This document shows positions 17,862-25,602 of a DNA stretch of 64,000 bases, one piece after another. Every line of letters starts with the position of its first letter. The first letter of the stretch is position 1. The stretch is from Termitidicoccus mucosus (lineage in GTDB: Bacteria; Verrucomicrobiota; Verrucomicrobiia; Opitutales; Opitutaceae). The stretch covers positions 186,001 to 250,000 of the forward strand of contig NZ_CP109796.1 of the NCBI RefSeq assembly GCF_038725785.1. Reading direction: 5' to 3'. Below the pieces are notes generated by a model. The model was not told the DNA's origin, ran no database searches, and saw only the letters and a program-made list of their open reading frames with translations. A program made the translations under genes and the position numbers.

Positions 17862-20582
17862 ATGCTTGAGGGAAAAACAGAGGGGGATGCAGCCCAACGC
17901 GTTGGGCCGGGGACGAAGATAACGGCCGATTTGTTCGCCGCTTTTCTGAAGTGCCCGGTCAAGTGCTGGCTGCGATTTCAGGCCATGGCGGTCGAGGACA
18001 ACCCTTACGCCCGGTGGTTTCAGGAAAGGGCGGCGGCTTACCGGGCCGGGGGAGCGGGCCGGCTGGCATCCGGGGCGGAGACGGAAGTGGTGGCGCAGGC
18101 CGTGGATGACCGCACTGGACTCATGCTCGCATCGCATCCCGACGCCGTGGAGCCCATTCCCTCCGCAGGCCGGGGCAGTCCGGCGCAGGCTGTGCCCGTC
18201 CGGTTTCATTTCCTCAACAAGCCGGGCAGGGACGAAAGCCTGCTGTTGGGATTCGATGCCCTGACCCTGGCCGGAAAGGGCAGGCGCGCGTCCGCGCATG
18301 GCAAACTGGTGTATGGTGACGATTACGCGGTGAAAAAGGTCAGGATCGCCGAACTGGCCGACGAAGTGCGCAGGCGCATCGGACAAATGGCGGTTTTGCT
18401 GTCCGGCACCGCTTCGCCCGAGTTGGTCCTGAATCGGCACTGCGCCGAGTGCGGATTCCAAAGGCATTGCCGGCAAAAGGCGGTGGAGCAGGACAGCCTC
18501 AGCTTGCTGGCCGGCATGGGCGAGCAGGAGCGCCAGCGACTGCGCGGCAAGGGCATTTTCACTGTCACCCAGCTTTCCCACACTTTTCAGCCCCGCCGCA
18601 AACCCCGGTGGTTGAAGGGCCGGGCGGAAAAATATCATCACGCGCTCAAGGCCCTGGCCATCCGGGAGCGGAAGATTCATCTGGTGGGCAGGCCGGAATT
18701 GAAGATCGAGGGCACGCCGGTCTATCTGGATGTCGAGGGTGTGCCGGACCGCGATTGTTACTATCTCATCGGTTTGCGCATCGGCAGCGGGGCGGCGGCG
18801 CGGCAGCACAGCCTGTGGGCGGACAGCGACCGGGACGAAGAAAAAATCTGGCGGGAATTTCTGGCCGTTTTGAATACCGTCGAGCGCCCGGTGCTGATCC
18901 ATTACGGGAGCTACGAAACCAGTTTTTTGAAACGGATGCGGGCGCGTCACGGAGAACCGGAGCCGGGCTCGCCGGCGGCCGGCGCCATGGAGTCGGCGCT
19001 GAACCTGGTCTCCGTGATCTTTGCCCGGATTTATTTCCCGACCTTTTCCAACGGCCTCAAGGAAATCGCCCAATACCTCGGTTTCAGTTGGTCGGTGCCG
19101 GCGGCTTCGGGCGTGCAGTCCGTGGTGTGGCGGGAAACGTGGTCCCGCGCCCCGGCTTCGTCCGAGCGCGAGCGGCGCAACCTGATCGCCTACAACGCGG
19201 ACGATTGCGCCGCGCTGGACGTAGTGACGCAGCGGATACTTGACCTGGCGGCGGCGCTGCCTCCCGACGTGGTCGATGCGGCGGGCCTGAAGCGGGAGAA
19301 TCCCTATGGGTTCAAGCGCAACCGATTTTTCTTCCCCGAACTGGCGACCATCAACCAGGCCGCCTACTGGGATTACCAGCGGGAAAAGGTTTATGTGAAA
19401 TCCGACCGCCGCCTGCGTCGCGCCCTAATAAAAGTCCCCGCCGGTTCCATAAGAGACGTGCCGGTGAACCGGCGTGTCCAATGCGCGGCGCCGACGCAGT
19501 GTCCGCATTGCGGGCTTTCCAGCCTGCGCAAATATGACCGGGCAAGCAGGACGGTTTACGATTTGAAATTCACCCGCGGCGGCTTGCGGCGCTGGGTGGT
19601 GCATTATCATTATCACCGCCATGAGTGCCGGCATTGCGGGCGGGTGTTTCGCCCGCCGGCGGCGGGCCTGCCGGACGGCAAGTTCGGCCCGGCGTTGATG
19701 GCCTATGCGGTTTACCAGAACATCGAGCTGCGCCTGTCGCAGGAAATGATCGACCGCAGCCTCGACGAACTGTTCGGCCTGCCGCTGGCGCAGGGGAGCG
19801 CGAGCCGTTTCAAGATCAAGGCCGCGCAGGTTTACGCCGCGACCTACGAATTGCTCCTGCGGCGCTTGCGGCACGGCGGCCTGTTGCACGTCGATGAAAC
19901 CAAGGTCAGCGTGGCGGGCTGCCAGGGCTGCGTCTGGGTTTTTGCCAGTCTCGACACGGTCGCCTATGTTTACACCCAAAACCGCGAAAGCGAATGGCTG
20001 CGGGATTTTCTTAAAAATTTTCAGGGCGTGCTGGTGACGGACTTTTATTCCGGCTACGACGCGCTTGAGTGTCCCAAGCAACGCTGCCTCATCCATTTTT
20101 TGCGCGACCTGAATGACGATTTATACAAGCACCCCTACGATGAGGAACTGAAGCGCGTGGGCCGGGATTTTGCGGACTTGGTCAGACCGATGATCGCGAC
20201 GGTCGAGCGCCGCGGGCTGAAGGTGCGTTTTCTTAAAAAACACCGGCGGGCGGTTGACCGCTTTTACCGGCGGCTGGACCTCGCGCCGCCGGGCTCCGCA
20301 GTTCTAAAAAAATACCGGGAACGCTTCGCGCGGGAGCGGGGGGAGTTGTTCACGTTTCTGCACCATGACGGCGTGCCTTGGAACAACAACAACGCGGAAC
20401 ACGCGATCAAAGCCTTTGCCCTGCTGCGGCAGGTCATCAACGGCGTGACCTCGGAAAAGGGCCTGCGGGAATACCTGATTTTGCTGAGCGTGTGCGAGAC
20501 CTGCAAATATCAGGGCGTAAAGTTTCTGGATTTCCTGCGTTCCGGCGATCAGGACATCCATCGCTTCGCCGCGCCACGCTAA
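17862..20582 (+). CDS. RecB-like (TM0106-type) nuclease fused to IS66-type transposase
   Basis: A predicted 906-residue protein. The N-terminal half resembles TM0106-family RecB-like nucleases: CPVKCWLRFQ near residue 28, a CAECGFQRHC cysteine cluster near 192, then a YprB-like RNase H fold segment with DVEGVPDRD near 290 and NADDCAALD near 445. The C-terminal half is an IS66-type DDE transposase: a zinc-finger-like CPHCG...CRHCG near 547-595, HVDETKVSV near 676, VTDFYSGYDA near 725 and NNNNAEHAIKAFA near 841. The ATG at 17862 is chosen because the open frame upstream (to 17544) has no family-like residues; no strong ribosome site is seen. The gene is uninterrupted and lies 57 bp from the convergent intI. 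A 3' remnant of a second copy lies at 30242. I saw no terminal inverted repeats. The fusion is read directly; its activity is inference. Confidence 0.75.
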   Translation: MLEGKTEGDAAQRVGPGTKITADLFAAFLKCPVKCWLRFQAMAVEDNPYARWFQERAAAYRAGGAGRLASGAETEVVAQAVDDRTGLMLASHPDAVEPIPSAGRGSPAQAVPVRFHFLNKPGRDESLLLGFDALTLAGKGRRASAHGKLVYGDDYAVKKVRIAELADEVRRRIGQMAVLLSGTASPELVLNRHCAECGFQRHCRQKAVEQDSLSLLAGMGEQERQRLRGKGIFTVTQLSHTFQPRRKPRWLKGRAEKYHHALKALAIRERKIHLVGRPELKIEGTPVYLDVEGVPDRDCYYLIGLRIGSGAAARQHSLWADSDRDEEKIWREFLAVLNTVERPVLIHYGSYETSFLKRMRARHGEPEPGSPAAGAMESALNLVSVIFARIYFPTFSNGLKEIAQYLGFSWSVPAASGVQSVVWRETWSRAPASSERERRNLIAYNADDCAALDVVTQRILDLAAALPPDVVDAAGLKRENPYGFKRNRFFFPELATINQAAYWDYQREKVYVKSDRRLRRALIKVPAGSIRDVPVNRRVQCAAPTQCPHCGLSSLRKYDRASRTVYDLKFTRGGLRRWVVHYHYHRHECRHCGRVFRPPAAGLPDGKFGPALMAYAVYQNIELRLSQEMIDRSLDELFGLPLAQGSASRFKIKAAQVYAATYELLLRRLRHGGLLHVDETKVSVAGCQGCVWVFASLDTVAYVYTQNRESEWLRDFLKNFQGVLVTDFYSGYDALECPKQRCLIHFLRDLNDDLYKHPYDEELKRVGRDFADLVRPMIATVERRGLKVRFLKKHRRAVDRFYRRLDLAPPGSAVLKKYRERFARERGELFTFLHHDGVPWNNNNAEHAIKAFALLRQVINGVTSEKGLREYLILLSVCETCKYQGVKFLDFLRSGDQDIHRFAAPR

Positions 20583-20639
20583 GTTGCTTCAGGGCAAATT
20601 ATATTATACGGCAGTCACGAAAAACCTGTCTTCACTGCA

Positions 20640-21935
20640 TCAACTCGTGTCCAACGGTGAGCGCACCCCAAGGCCCGGCCTGCGCATCACGTGCGTATAA
20701 ATCTGCGTCGTTTCCACCTTCGCGTGGCCCAGCAACTCCTGCACCGTCCGGATATCCGCGCCGCCCTCCAGCAAATGCGTCGCAAACGAGTGCCGCAGCA
20801 CATGCGGCGATACCCGTTTGTTCAAATCCGCCGCGTCCGCCGCCTTCTTCAACGCCAGTTGGAACGCGCTGTCCGTCACATGATGCCGCCGCCTCACACC
20901 GCTCACCGGGTCGCGGCTCAACCCGCGCGACGGAAACAGCCACTGCCACTCCCAGCGCTCGCCCGCCCCCGCATACTTGCGCCCCAGCCCCTCCGGCAGC
21001 CATACCCCCGGCGCCCCGTCGGCCCGATCCTCCCGCCACAGCCGCTTCAGCCTCTTCAAATGCTCCTCCAGCCGTTCCCTCAACACCGCCGGCAGCACCG
21101 TCACCCGGTCCTTGTCGCCCTTGCCCCCGTTCACGATCAACGCCCCGCGCTCCAAATCCACATGCTGCACCCGCAGGCGCAACAGCTCCATCAACCGCAC
21201 TCCCGTCCCATACATCAATTCCGCCATTAACGACCACGTCCCCTCCAACTGCCCGAACAGACGCCCGCACTCCTCCCTCGACAGCACCACCGGCGCCCGC
21301 CTTTTCGCCGCCGCCCGCTGAAAGCCTATCTTTCCCAGCACCCGCCCCAGTCCCTTTTCCAGAAAGAACACCAGCGCATTCAACGCCTGCTTCTGCGAAG
21401 CCGGACTCAGCCGCGACTCCACCGCCAGCCTCGATAAAAATTCCGCCACATCCTCCCCGCGCGCCTCCCGCGGCGGCCTCCCCTTCAAAAACGCTACGAA
21501 CCGCGCCGCCCACTCCCGGTAAGTCGTCTCTGTGCGCCACGCCAGATGCGCCCCCCTTGCGGCCACGATCAGATCCCTCTCCCAGTCCGCGCGCCCCAGG
21601 TCCGCCGCGCCCGGCGGAGGCTCCATCTGGGCGGCCGGAACCTCCCGCCGGTGAAAAGCGGGGACGAGAGTTCCCGTCTCACGACTGGGCCGATTGCGCG
21701 GCCTGTCCGCGTCGCCCAAGTCATTGCCGCCAGTCCGGGGTGCCACCCCGGCCGCCCTCCTGAAAAACCACCGCAACGCCTCCCTCTCAGTCTCCGCAAT
21801 GCGCGTCTCCGCCAAATATGCCCGCACCACGCGAACCGACGCCCCGCAACGCCGAGCCTTGCAAAAATGTAAAAACGACAGCACTGCCCGCTCGTAAAAA
21901 ACCATCATTTCGGGTGGCAATGCCTCTTCCCGCAA
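20640..21935 (-). CDS. intI: Integron integrase IntI (tyrosine recombinase) with N-terminal extension
   Basis: A site-specific recombinase that inserts and excises gene cassettes at attI and attC sites. Catalytic motifs are visible: Arg in MYGTGVRLMELLRLRV, H-x-x-R in SPHVLRHSFATHLL, and LLGHAKVETTQIYTHV with the nucleophilic Tyr. The integron-specific insert between the second and third motifs is present (RKYAGAGERWEWQWLFPSRG, then SRDPVSGVRRRHH), and the C-terminus GLGVRSPLD matches IntI proteins. At about 431 residues it is roughly 90 longer than typical IntI; the extra N-terminal part looks like another helical core-binding segment. The start at 21935 is TTG with GGAAGG a few bases upstream; ATG at 21908 is an alternative. 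It points away from the cassette array, as in a canonical integron. Confidence 0.9.
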   Translation of the reverse strand: MREEALPPEMMVFYERAVLSFLHFCKARRCGASVRVVRAYLAETRIAETEREALRWFFRRAAGVAPRTGGNDLGDADRPRNRPSRETGTLVPAFHRREVPAAQMEPPPGAADLGRADWERDLIVAARGAHLAWRTETTYREWAARFVAFLKGRPPREARGEDVAEFLSRLAVESRLSPASQKQALNALVFFLEKGLGRVLGKIGFQRAAAKRRAPVVLSREECGRLFGQLEGTWSLMAELMYGTGVRLMELLRLRVQHVDLERGALIVNGGKGDKDRVTVLPAVLRERLEEHLKRLKRLWREDRADGAPGVWLPEGLGRKYAGAGERWEWQWLFPSRGLSRDPVSGVRRRHHVTDSAFQLALKKAADAADLNKRVSPHVLRHSFATHLLEGGADIRTVQELLGHAKVETTQIYTHVMRRPGLGVRSPLDTS

Positions 21936-22099
21936 AACAGCCTTCCAATGTGGAAACGAAACCGCGCGCGACTCATCGCGGAAGAAACCGCCCGTTGCCG
22001 GATTGGATGGGATTGTTCATGAAAAAGCTTCCGGAAAAATGATTTTGACGAGATTGATCGCCGCATCCCAAAAAGCCAAATTCAAAAACCAAATTTCAA

Positions 22100-22203
22100 A
22101 GGCCCCGGTATTGACAATCAAAATGATAAGGCAAGCATCCCTGCCATGTTTTCCCTTCTACAACCCAAGGCCAGTTTGGCCTAATAACACTGATCGGCGA
22201 AGA
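22100..22203 (+). promoter_or_regulatory. Probable attI / cassette-promoter region
   Basis: Divergent spacer between intI and the first cassette gene. A perfect TTGACA sits at 22111-22116, pointing into the array, but no good -10 box follows at 16-18 bp, so the Pc-like promoter is only suggestive. The palindromic aggccagtttggcct at about 22164-22178 contains a GTTTGGCC word resembling the GTTGGCC core at the third cassette junction. This makes it a candidate attI crossover. Position and function are inferred. Confidence 0.35.
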
Positions 22204-22632
22204 ATGACAGAATTGACCCCAGTTTCTGAGTGGCAGGTGTGGCTGATGGATACAGCGCCAAAGTTCAGCCAGCTCTATTCATGGCTGCTGATGGCTTTCG
22301 GGTTCTCGGTCTCTATCTTGCTCGCTCGTTCGCTGAAGAATTCTGGATTCTATGCTGTTGCGGTGTTCTTCCTCTCCCCCGTGTTCTTCTGGGGCATGCG
22401 TGAAGTGAGGTATCAGATGCACCGGGAAGCTATCGAGGCCTACGCCGCCGAGCAGAATCGAAAGATCCAATCCGGTGAGATCATACCGCATATCGAGTCT
22501 TCAGTGAATTTCCCACTCTTCGAAACGTTTCTCGTGCTTGGCTTGGCCGTGGTGTATCGAAACTCAAAAAGAAGGCCGATCCAGTTGCCCGAGCCAACGT
22601 CCGGGCTGGCGCCCGGCCGTGGCTCATCGTAA
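22204..22632 (+). CDS. Cassette 1: small membrane protein, unknown function
   Basis: A 142-residue protein with two or three hydrophobic segments (LYSWLLMAFGFSVSILLA near residues 20-40, FYAVAVFFLSPVFFWGM near 48-65, and FETFLVLGLAVVY near 105-120) separated by a charged stretch (MHREAIEAYAAEQNRK). ATG 22204 is preferred over the far upstream 22003 start, which would cover the attI region. The last ~20 codons run into the attC site and the stop codon lies inside it. It is the first gene of the cassette array, next to the presumed promoter. I do not recognise the family. Confidence 0.6.
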   Translation: MTELTPVSEWQVWLMDTAPKFSQLYSWLLMAFGFSVSILLARSLKNSGFYAVAVFFLSPVFFWGMREVRYQMHREAIEAYAAEQNRKIQSGEIIPHIESSVNFPLFETFLVLGLAVVYRNSKRRPIQLPEPTSGLAPGRGSS

Positions 22633-22640
22633 ACGATGGG
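22574..22640 (+). other. attC site 1
   Basis: Imperfect palindrome with inner arms gagccaacgtccgggc and gcccggccgtggctc. The left arm has one extra A after gagcca, the extrahelical base expected of attC. The outer triplets are degenerate: AAC and GTT are replaced by ATC-like and GAT-like words. Confidence 0.65.
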
Positions 22641-22649
22641 CAAACACTG

Positions 22650-23123
22650 ATGGACCTGCCGCCGCCAATCGAAAGCCAGCCATTCAAGGCGTATGATGAG
22701 TTCTTCGCACCACTCAGAGCGGATATTCTGCGGCTGGTGGCCGAGCGCGGATTGCACCTTGAGAAATATTACCACGAAGCCCCTTGCTGGAGTCTGCTGT
22801 TTCGCCATCCCAAGGGCGGGGTCGCGAAAGTGGAGGTCACGAAGAAAGAAGATGGCCGGGTTGGAGTCAGCGGTGTCTGGTGGAAGGACGATTTTGATGA
22901 CGGCACCCGGTCATTGATGTGGTTCGAGGAAGAGGCTATCGGACATGATGGTCCCACCGTTTCACGTAGCGCGAAGATCATGCTTGAGCGCATCCTTGCT
23001 CATCCGCTTGGTGCGTGGTCGAAGGTTGCAGACGGCTACAAATCTCTATGGCACCCCTATGGCCGCAGCTTTATCGAGGACGACGAAAAGCGTTACCCAC
23101 TTCCGAAAGAAGAGAAGAAATGA
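22650..23123 (+). CDS. Cassette 2: unknown 157-residue protein
   Basis: A soluble, charged protein beginning MDLPPPIESQPFKAYDEFF. A central segment (LLFRHPKGGVAKVEVTK, then VSGVWWKDDFDDGTRSLMWF) looks like alternating beta strands, followed by a helical part (SAKIMLERILAHPL) and a polar tail. No signal peptide, membrane segment or recognised catalytic motif. ATG 22650 lies 10 bases after the first attC core, so the gene fills its cassette closely, as usual. Family not recognised. Confidence 0.7.
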   Translation: MDLPPPIESQPFKAYDEFFAPLRADILRLVAERGLHLEKYYHEAPCWSLLFRHPKGGVAKVEVTKKEDGRVGVSGVWWKDDFDDGTRSLMWFEEEAIGHDGPTVSRSAKIMLERILAHPLGAWSKVADGYKSLWHPYGRSFIEDDEKRYPLPKEEKK

Positions 23124-23124
23124 A

Positions 23125-23193
23125 GAGCCCATCCAGAGCATCACAAACAACGACGGGGCTGCGCCCCGTCGTGTCTGACTGCTGACGTTCGTC
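23125..23193 (+). other. attC site 2
   Basis: Inner stem acgacggggc / gccccgtcgt around a tgc loop, lying 3' of cassette 2. The right outer box is GACGTTCGTC; the left outer box is degenerate (catccagag). Spacing resembles the other sites, and the left arm carries extra bases near caaacaacg. Confidence 0.6.
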
Positions 23194-23199
23194 AAAAGC

Positions 23200-23523
23200 A
23201 TGCCTCTCGAAGCTCAAGTCTATCCGACAATGCCCTCCAGGCCCTGCCGTTTTTGTCTTAGCCTGCGAGAAGGCAGCGTATTCGCAGATTTCGATGTAGA
23301 TGAAGAGGGCCGGGTCTTCCTCTGCCGCATCTCGTTCGACGGTCACGGCTGCTGCGATGGCGAGTTTAAGAAGATGTCCTTCGAAGATTCGCAGCTTCTG
23401 CTTGAGGCGGTGGATCGAGAGGCCGTCGATAGTGCCGAAGTGGAAGCAACCCTGCGGACTTACTTCGGTCAAAATTCAGATGTGATTTGGAGCGATGCGC
23501 TCGCCGACCATGAACTCGTCTAA
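23200..23523 (+). CDS. Cassette 3: unknown 107-residue protein
   Basis: A small acidic protein with two cysteine pairs (PCRFCLS near residues 15-21 and HGCCDGEF near 49-56) that could bind metal, followed by an acidic helical C-terminus (LLLEAVDREAVDSAEVEATLRTYFG). There is no signal peptide. It occupies a cassette alone, between attC sites 2 and 3. Family not recognised. Confidence 0.65.
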   Translation: MPLEAQVYPTMPSRPCRFCLSLREGSVFADFDVDEEGRVFLCRISFDGHGCCDGEFKKMSFEDSQLLLEAVDREAVDSAEVEATLRTYFGQNSDVIWSDALADHELV

Positions 23524-23532
23524 AGAGAAGAC

Positions 23533-23598
23533 GCCGAACCAGCTTCCAGTGCCAATGTCTGGCCTGCGGCCAGCCATGGCACATCGTTAACGTTGGCC
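23533..23598 (+). other. attC site 3
   Basis: A clear attC. The outer left is gccgaac and the outer right gttggcc. AAC plus 12 bases then gtgcca on the left is mirrored by tggcac plus 12 bases ending in GTT on the right. The inner stem gtgccaatgtctggcc / ggccagccatggcac has one extra A on the left (extrahelical base) and a tgc loop. Confidence 0.8.
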
Positions 23599-23615
23599 GA
23601 AAAAGAATCTTCCCG

Positions 23616-24557
23616 ATGGCAACACCCAAGAAAAAAGCAACTCCTTCGCGAGCAGCAAAGTGTTCCTTCATGTTCCAAGCGGCGAATATTGAGGCGCTCT
23701 TCCCGGTGCTCGACGCTTTGGCATGGCTCGACTTCCCCGATACATCACAGGTAGCCCAGTTTGCAGGTATTGATCCAAGAACTGCCGGAAAACTCCTCAA
23801 GAATTGTCTGAGCATCGGCATAGCTCAGACGGCGGCTAAAGAAGGATTCGCGTTAACAACGCCATATCCCTACAAGGGTGATATCGAACAGAAGAAGACA
23901 GTAATCAGAGAAGCTCTGGTCAGGATGCCTCTACTCCAACACGTTCGGCAATTCCTGAACCTTGGAGATTCTCTAGATGATGCAGTCCGTAAGGCTGCGA
24001 CACTGGATGGGATTACGGATTATGACGCAAGCGCATTTGGCCCGCTATTGAAATGGTCCAAGCAAATGAATGTTCTCCAGCCCGATCTGTTAATCGAAGA
24101 TATTATTGAAGATGCGATCGAATCCAAAGAGGAACGGCACCGATCGACCGACAAGAAGATCGTCGCCTTCCTTTCACACAGCTCGCGAGATAAACCCTTT
24201 ATTCGACAACTTGCTTCAGACCTGACAAAAAATGGCATTTCTGTGTGGTTGGATGAGCGAGAGATTAGGGTTGGTGACTCAATACCTGATAAAGTCGGCC
24301 AGGGTCTCGCAGAGTCCGATTTTTTCTTGATCGCACTGAGTGAGAACTCTGTTGATTCAGCTTGGGTTAAGAAGGAGCTGAACCAAGCCTTGGTTGCCGA
24401 GATTGAGAAGCGGAAGACCCATATACTGCCGTTGAAACTATCAGAATGCCAGATTCCGCAGCTAATACGGGACAAGAAGTATGCAGATTTTTCCGCCAAT
24501 TATAAGGAAGGCCTCAAAGACCTTCTATCAACCATGCAACAGCAAACCACATTATGA
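23616..24557 (+). CDS. Cassette 4a: TIR-domain protein with N-terminal winged-helix-like domain
   Basis: 313 residues. The N-terminal ~150 residues look like a winged-helix or HTH domain (LDFPDTSQVAQFAGIDPRT then TAGKLLKNCLSIGIAQ). A TIR domain follows from about residue 178: VAFLSHSSRDKPFIRQLA (first strand and BB-loop region), ISVWLDEREIRVGDSI, SDFFLIALSENSVDSAWV and KKELNQAL. Glu254 in WVKKEL is placed like the catalytic glutamate of TIR NADases. Bacterial TIR proteins of this type often act in anti-phage defence by degrading NAD. The stop overlaps the start of the next gene (ATGA at 24554-24557), so the two are probably translationally coupled. The cassette is visibly less GC-rich than the host genes, fitting horizontal acquisition. 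Defence role is inferred. Confidence 0.8.
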   Translation: MATPKKKATPSRAAKCSFMFQAANIEALFPVLDALAWLDFPDTSQVAQFAGIDPRTAGKLLKNCLSIGIAQTAAKEGFALTTPYPYKGDIEQKKTVIREALVRMPLLQHVRQFLNLGDSLDDAVRKAATLDGITDYDASAFGPLLKWSKQMNVLQPDLLIEDIIEDAIESKEERHRSTDKKIVAFLSHSSRDKPFIRQLASDLTKNGISVWLDEREIRVGDSIPDKVGQGLAESDFFLIALSENSVDSAWVKKELNQALVAEIEKRKTHILPLKLSECQIPQLIRDKKYADFSANYKEGLKDLLSTMQQQTTL

Positions 24558-25315
24558 CAGAACCTAAAAAGATGCCCAAAGGAGGCAGAAAAGGCGGCAC
24601 CATGTTTCCTCGAGTCCGACTGAAGGACGCGGTTGTATTCGCTAGGAAGCTCGTCTCGAAAACTCACACCGGGCCTCAACCGGCAACAGTAATTTTATCC
24701 GGAGTGTTTGGTGCAGCCGGGCCGCAGGGTCAGGTTCGAGCGTCTGCATTGAAACAATACGATTTGCTTAGCGGAACGCCAAAAGCGTATACAGCAACTG
24801 ATCTCGCACGAAAAATCGTTGCTGCGCCGATCGAAGAACTAACACCCCACCTCGCTAAAGCTTTTTTCAAAGTAAAGCCGTTCAAGACACTCTTTGATAC
24901 GTTTTCTAATGATACGGTTTCGGTAGCTCGGGTCAGACAGCAGGCGTTAAACCTGAAAGTCCATCCGGAAGTTGTGGACGAATGTGTCGATCTTTTCCTT
25001 TTGTCAGCAGCTGATGCAGAATTGGCTAACCGGTCAGGGACCGATGTGACTTTTGGGACGGTTGCGTCTGGGATTGTTCGCGAGCCGATTGAATCTGAGG
25101 AAGAGCTTGATGAAACTAACCTGAATAACGTTGAGCAGGAGAATACTGAAGAGGCTGAGAACGAGACGGAATATAGGTTAGACGGGCGCAAAATGCGATC
25201 TCAACAACCTGCGCCGAAATCAAAAGCTAGTCTTGAGATCAAAATAGACCCATCTATGGATCCAGAGAAGCTTGATAAGCTGCTAGGAGTGTTAAAAAAA
25301 TACGGACAAATCTAA
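24554..25315 (+). CDS. Cassette 4b: unknown partner of the TIR protein
   Basis: 253 residues, starting inside the stop codon of the TIR gene. The N-terminal half looks like a compact helical or winged-helix domain (RLKDAVVFARKLVSKTHTGP, VRASALKQYDLL, AYTATDLARKIVAAP), followed by VRQQALNLKVHPEVVDEC. An acidic linker rich in E and N (residues ~180-212) leads to a C-terminal amphipathic segment (LEIKIDPSMDPEKLDKLLGV). There is no transmembrane segment or nuclease motif. Overlap and a shared attC put it in the same cassette as the TIR gene. It may sense a trigger or regulate the TIR effector; that is inference. Family not recognised. Confidence 0.7.
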   Translation: MTEPKKMPKGGRKGGTMFPRVRLKDAVVFARKLVSKTHTGPQPATVILSGVFGAAGPQGQVRASALKQYDLLSGTPKAYTATDLARKIVAAPIEELTPHLAKAFFKVKPFKTLFDTFSNDTVSVARVRQQALNLKVHPEVVDECVDLFLLSAADAELANRSGTDVTFGTVASGIVREPIESEEELDETNLNNVEQENTEEAENETEYRLDGRKMRSQQPAPKSKASLEIKIDPSMDPEKLDKLLGVLKKYGQI

Positions 25316-25317
25316 AA

Positions 25318-25381
25318 GGCCAACCAGTCGCCCGAGCCAACAGCGCCCTCCGGGCGCCGTGGCTCACCTTGAACGTTGATC
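25318..25381 (+). other. attC site 4
   Basis: The outer boxes are ggccaac and gttgatc. AAC plus 12 bases plus gagcca on the left mirrors tggctc plus 12 bases ending in GTT on the right. The inner stem gagccaacagcgccc / gggcgccgtggctc has one extra A on the left. It closes the TIR cassette three bases after its stop codon. Confidence 0.8.
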
Positions 25382-25571
25382 TAGCTGCGAATATACAAGC
25401 TCAAAAAAGCAAAGCCAGTCCCCGGTTTTCGCTTGGGATTTATGTTTATATAAACTGCCGTCGTTCGGAGGCACAGGACAGGGACCGGTCGATTATAGGA
25501 TAAACGCGTGCGTGGGTTGGGCGTGATCCCGGTTGAACCGTGATCGTGCTGATCTTCGCGGGTTGGTTACC
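25374..25571 (+). repeat. ORF-less repeated segment, copy 1
   Basis: It begins at the GTT core of attC site 4 and is nearly identical to 30066-30244, which begins at the core of the last attC. Shared words include gttgatctagctgcgaatat and cgattataggataaacgcgt. This copy has about 17 extra bases near 25520-25540. It contains an AT-rich gtttatataaac palindrome but no ORF. It could be a non-coding cassette or a copied array boundary. After it, about 30 bp lead to the IS110 element. Confidence 0.7.
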
Positions 25572-25602
25572 GACAGTGCATTGGTGCGTCTTGCCCGCAT
25601 GC

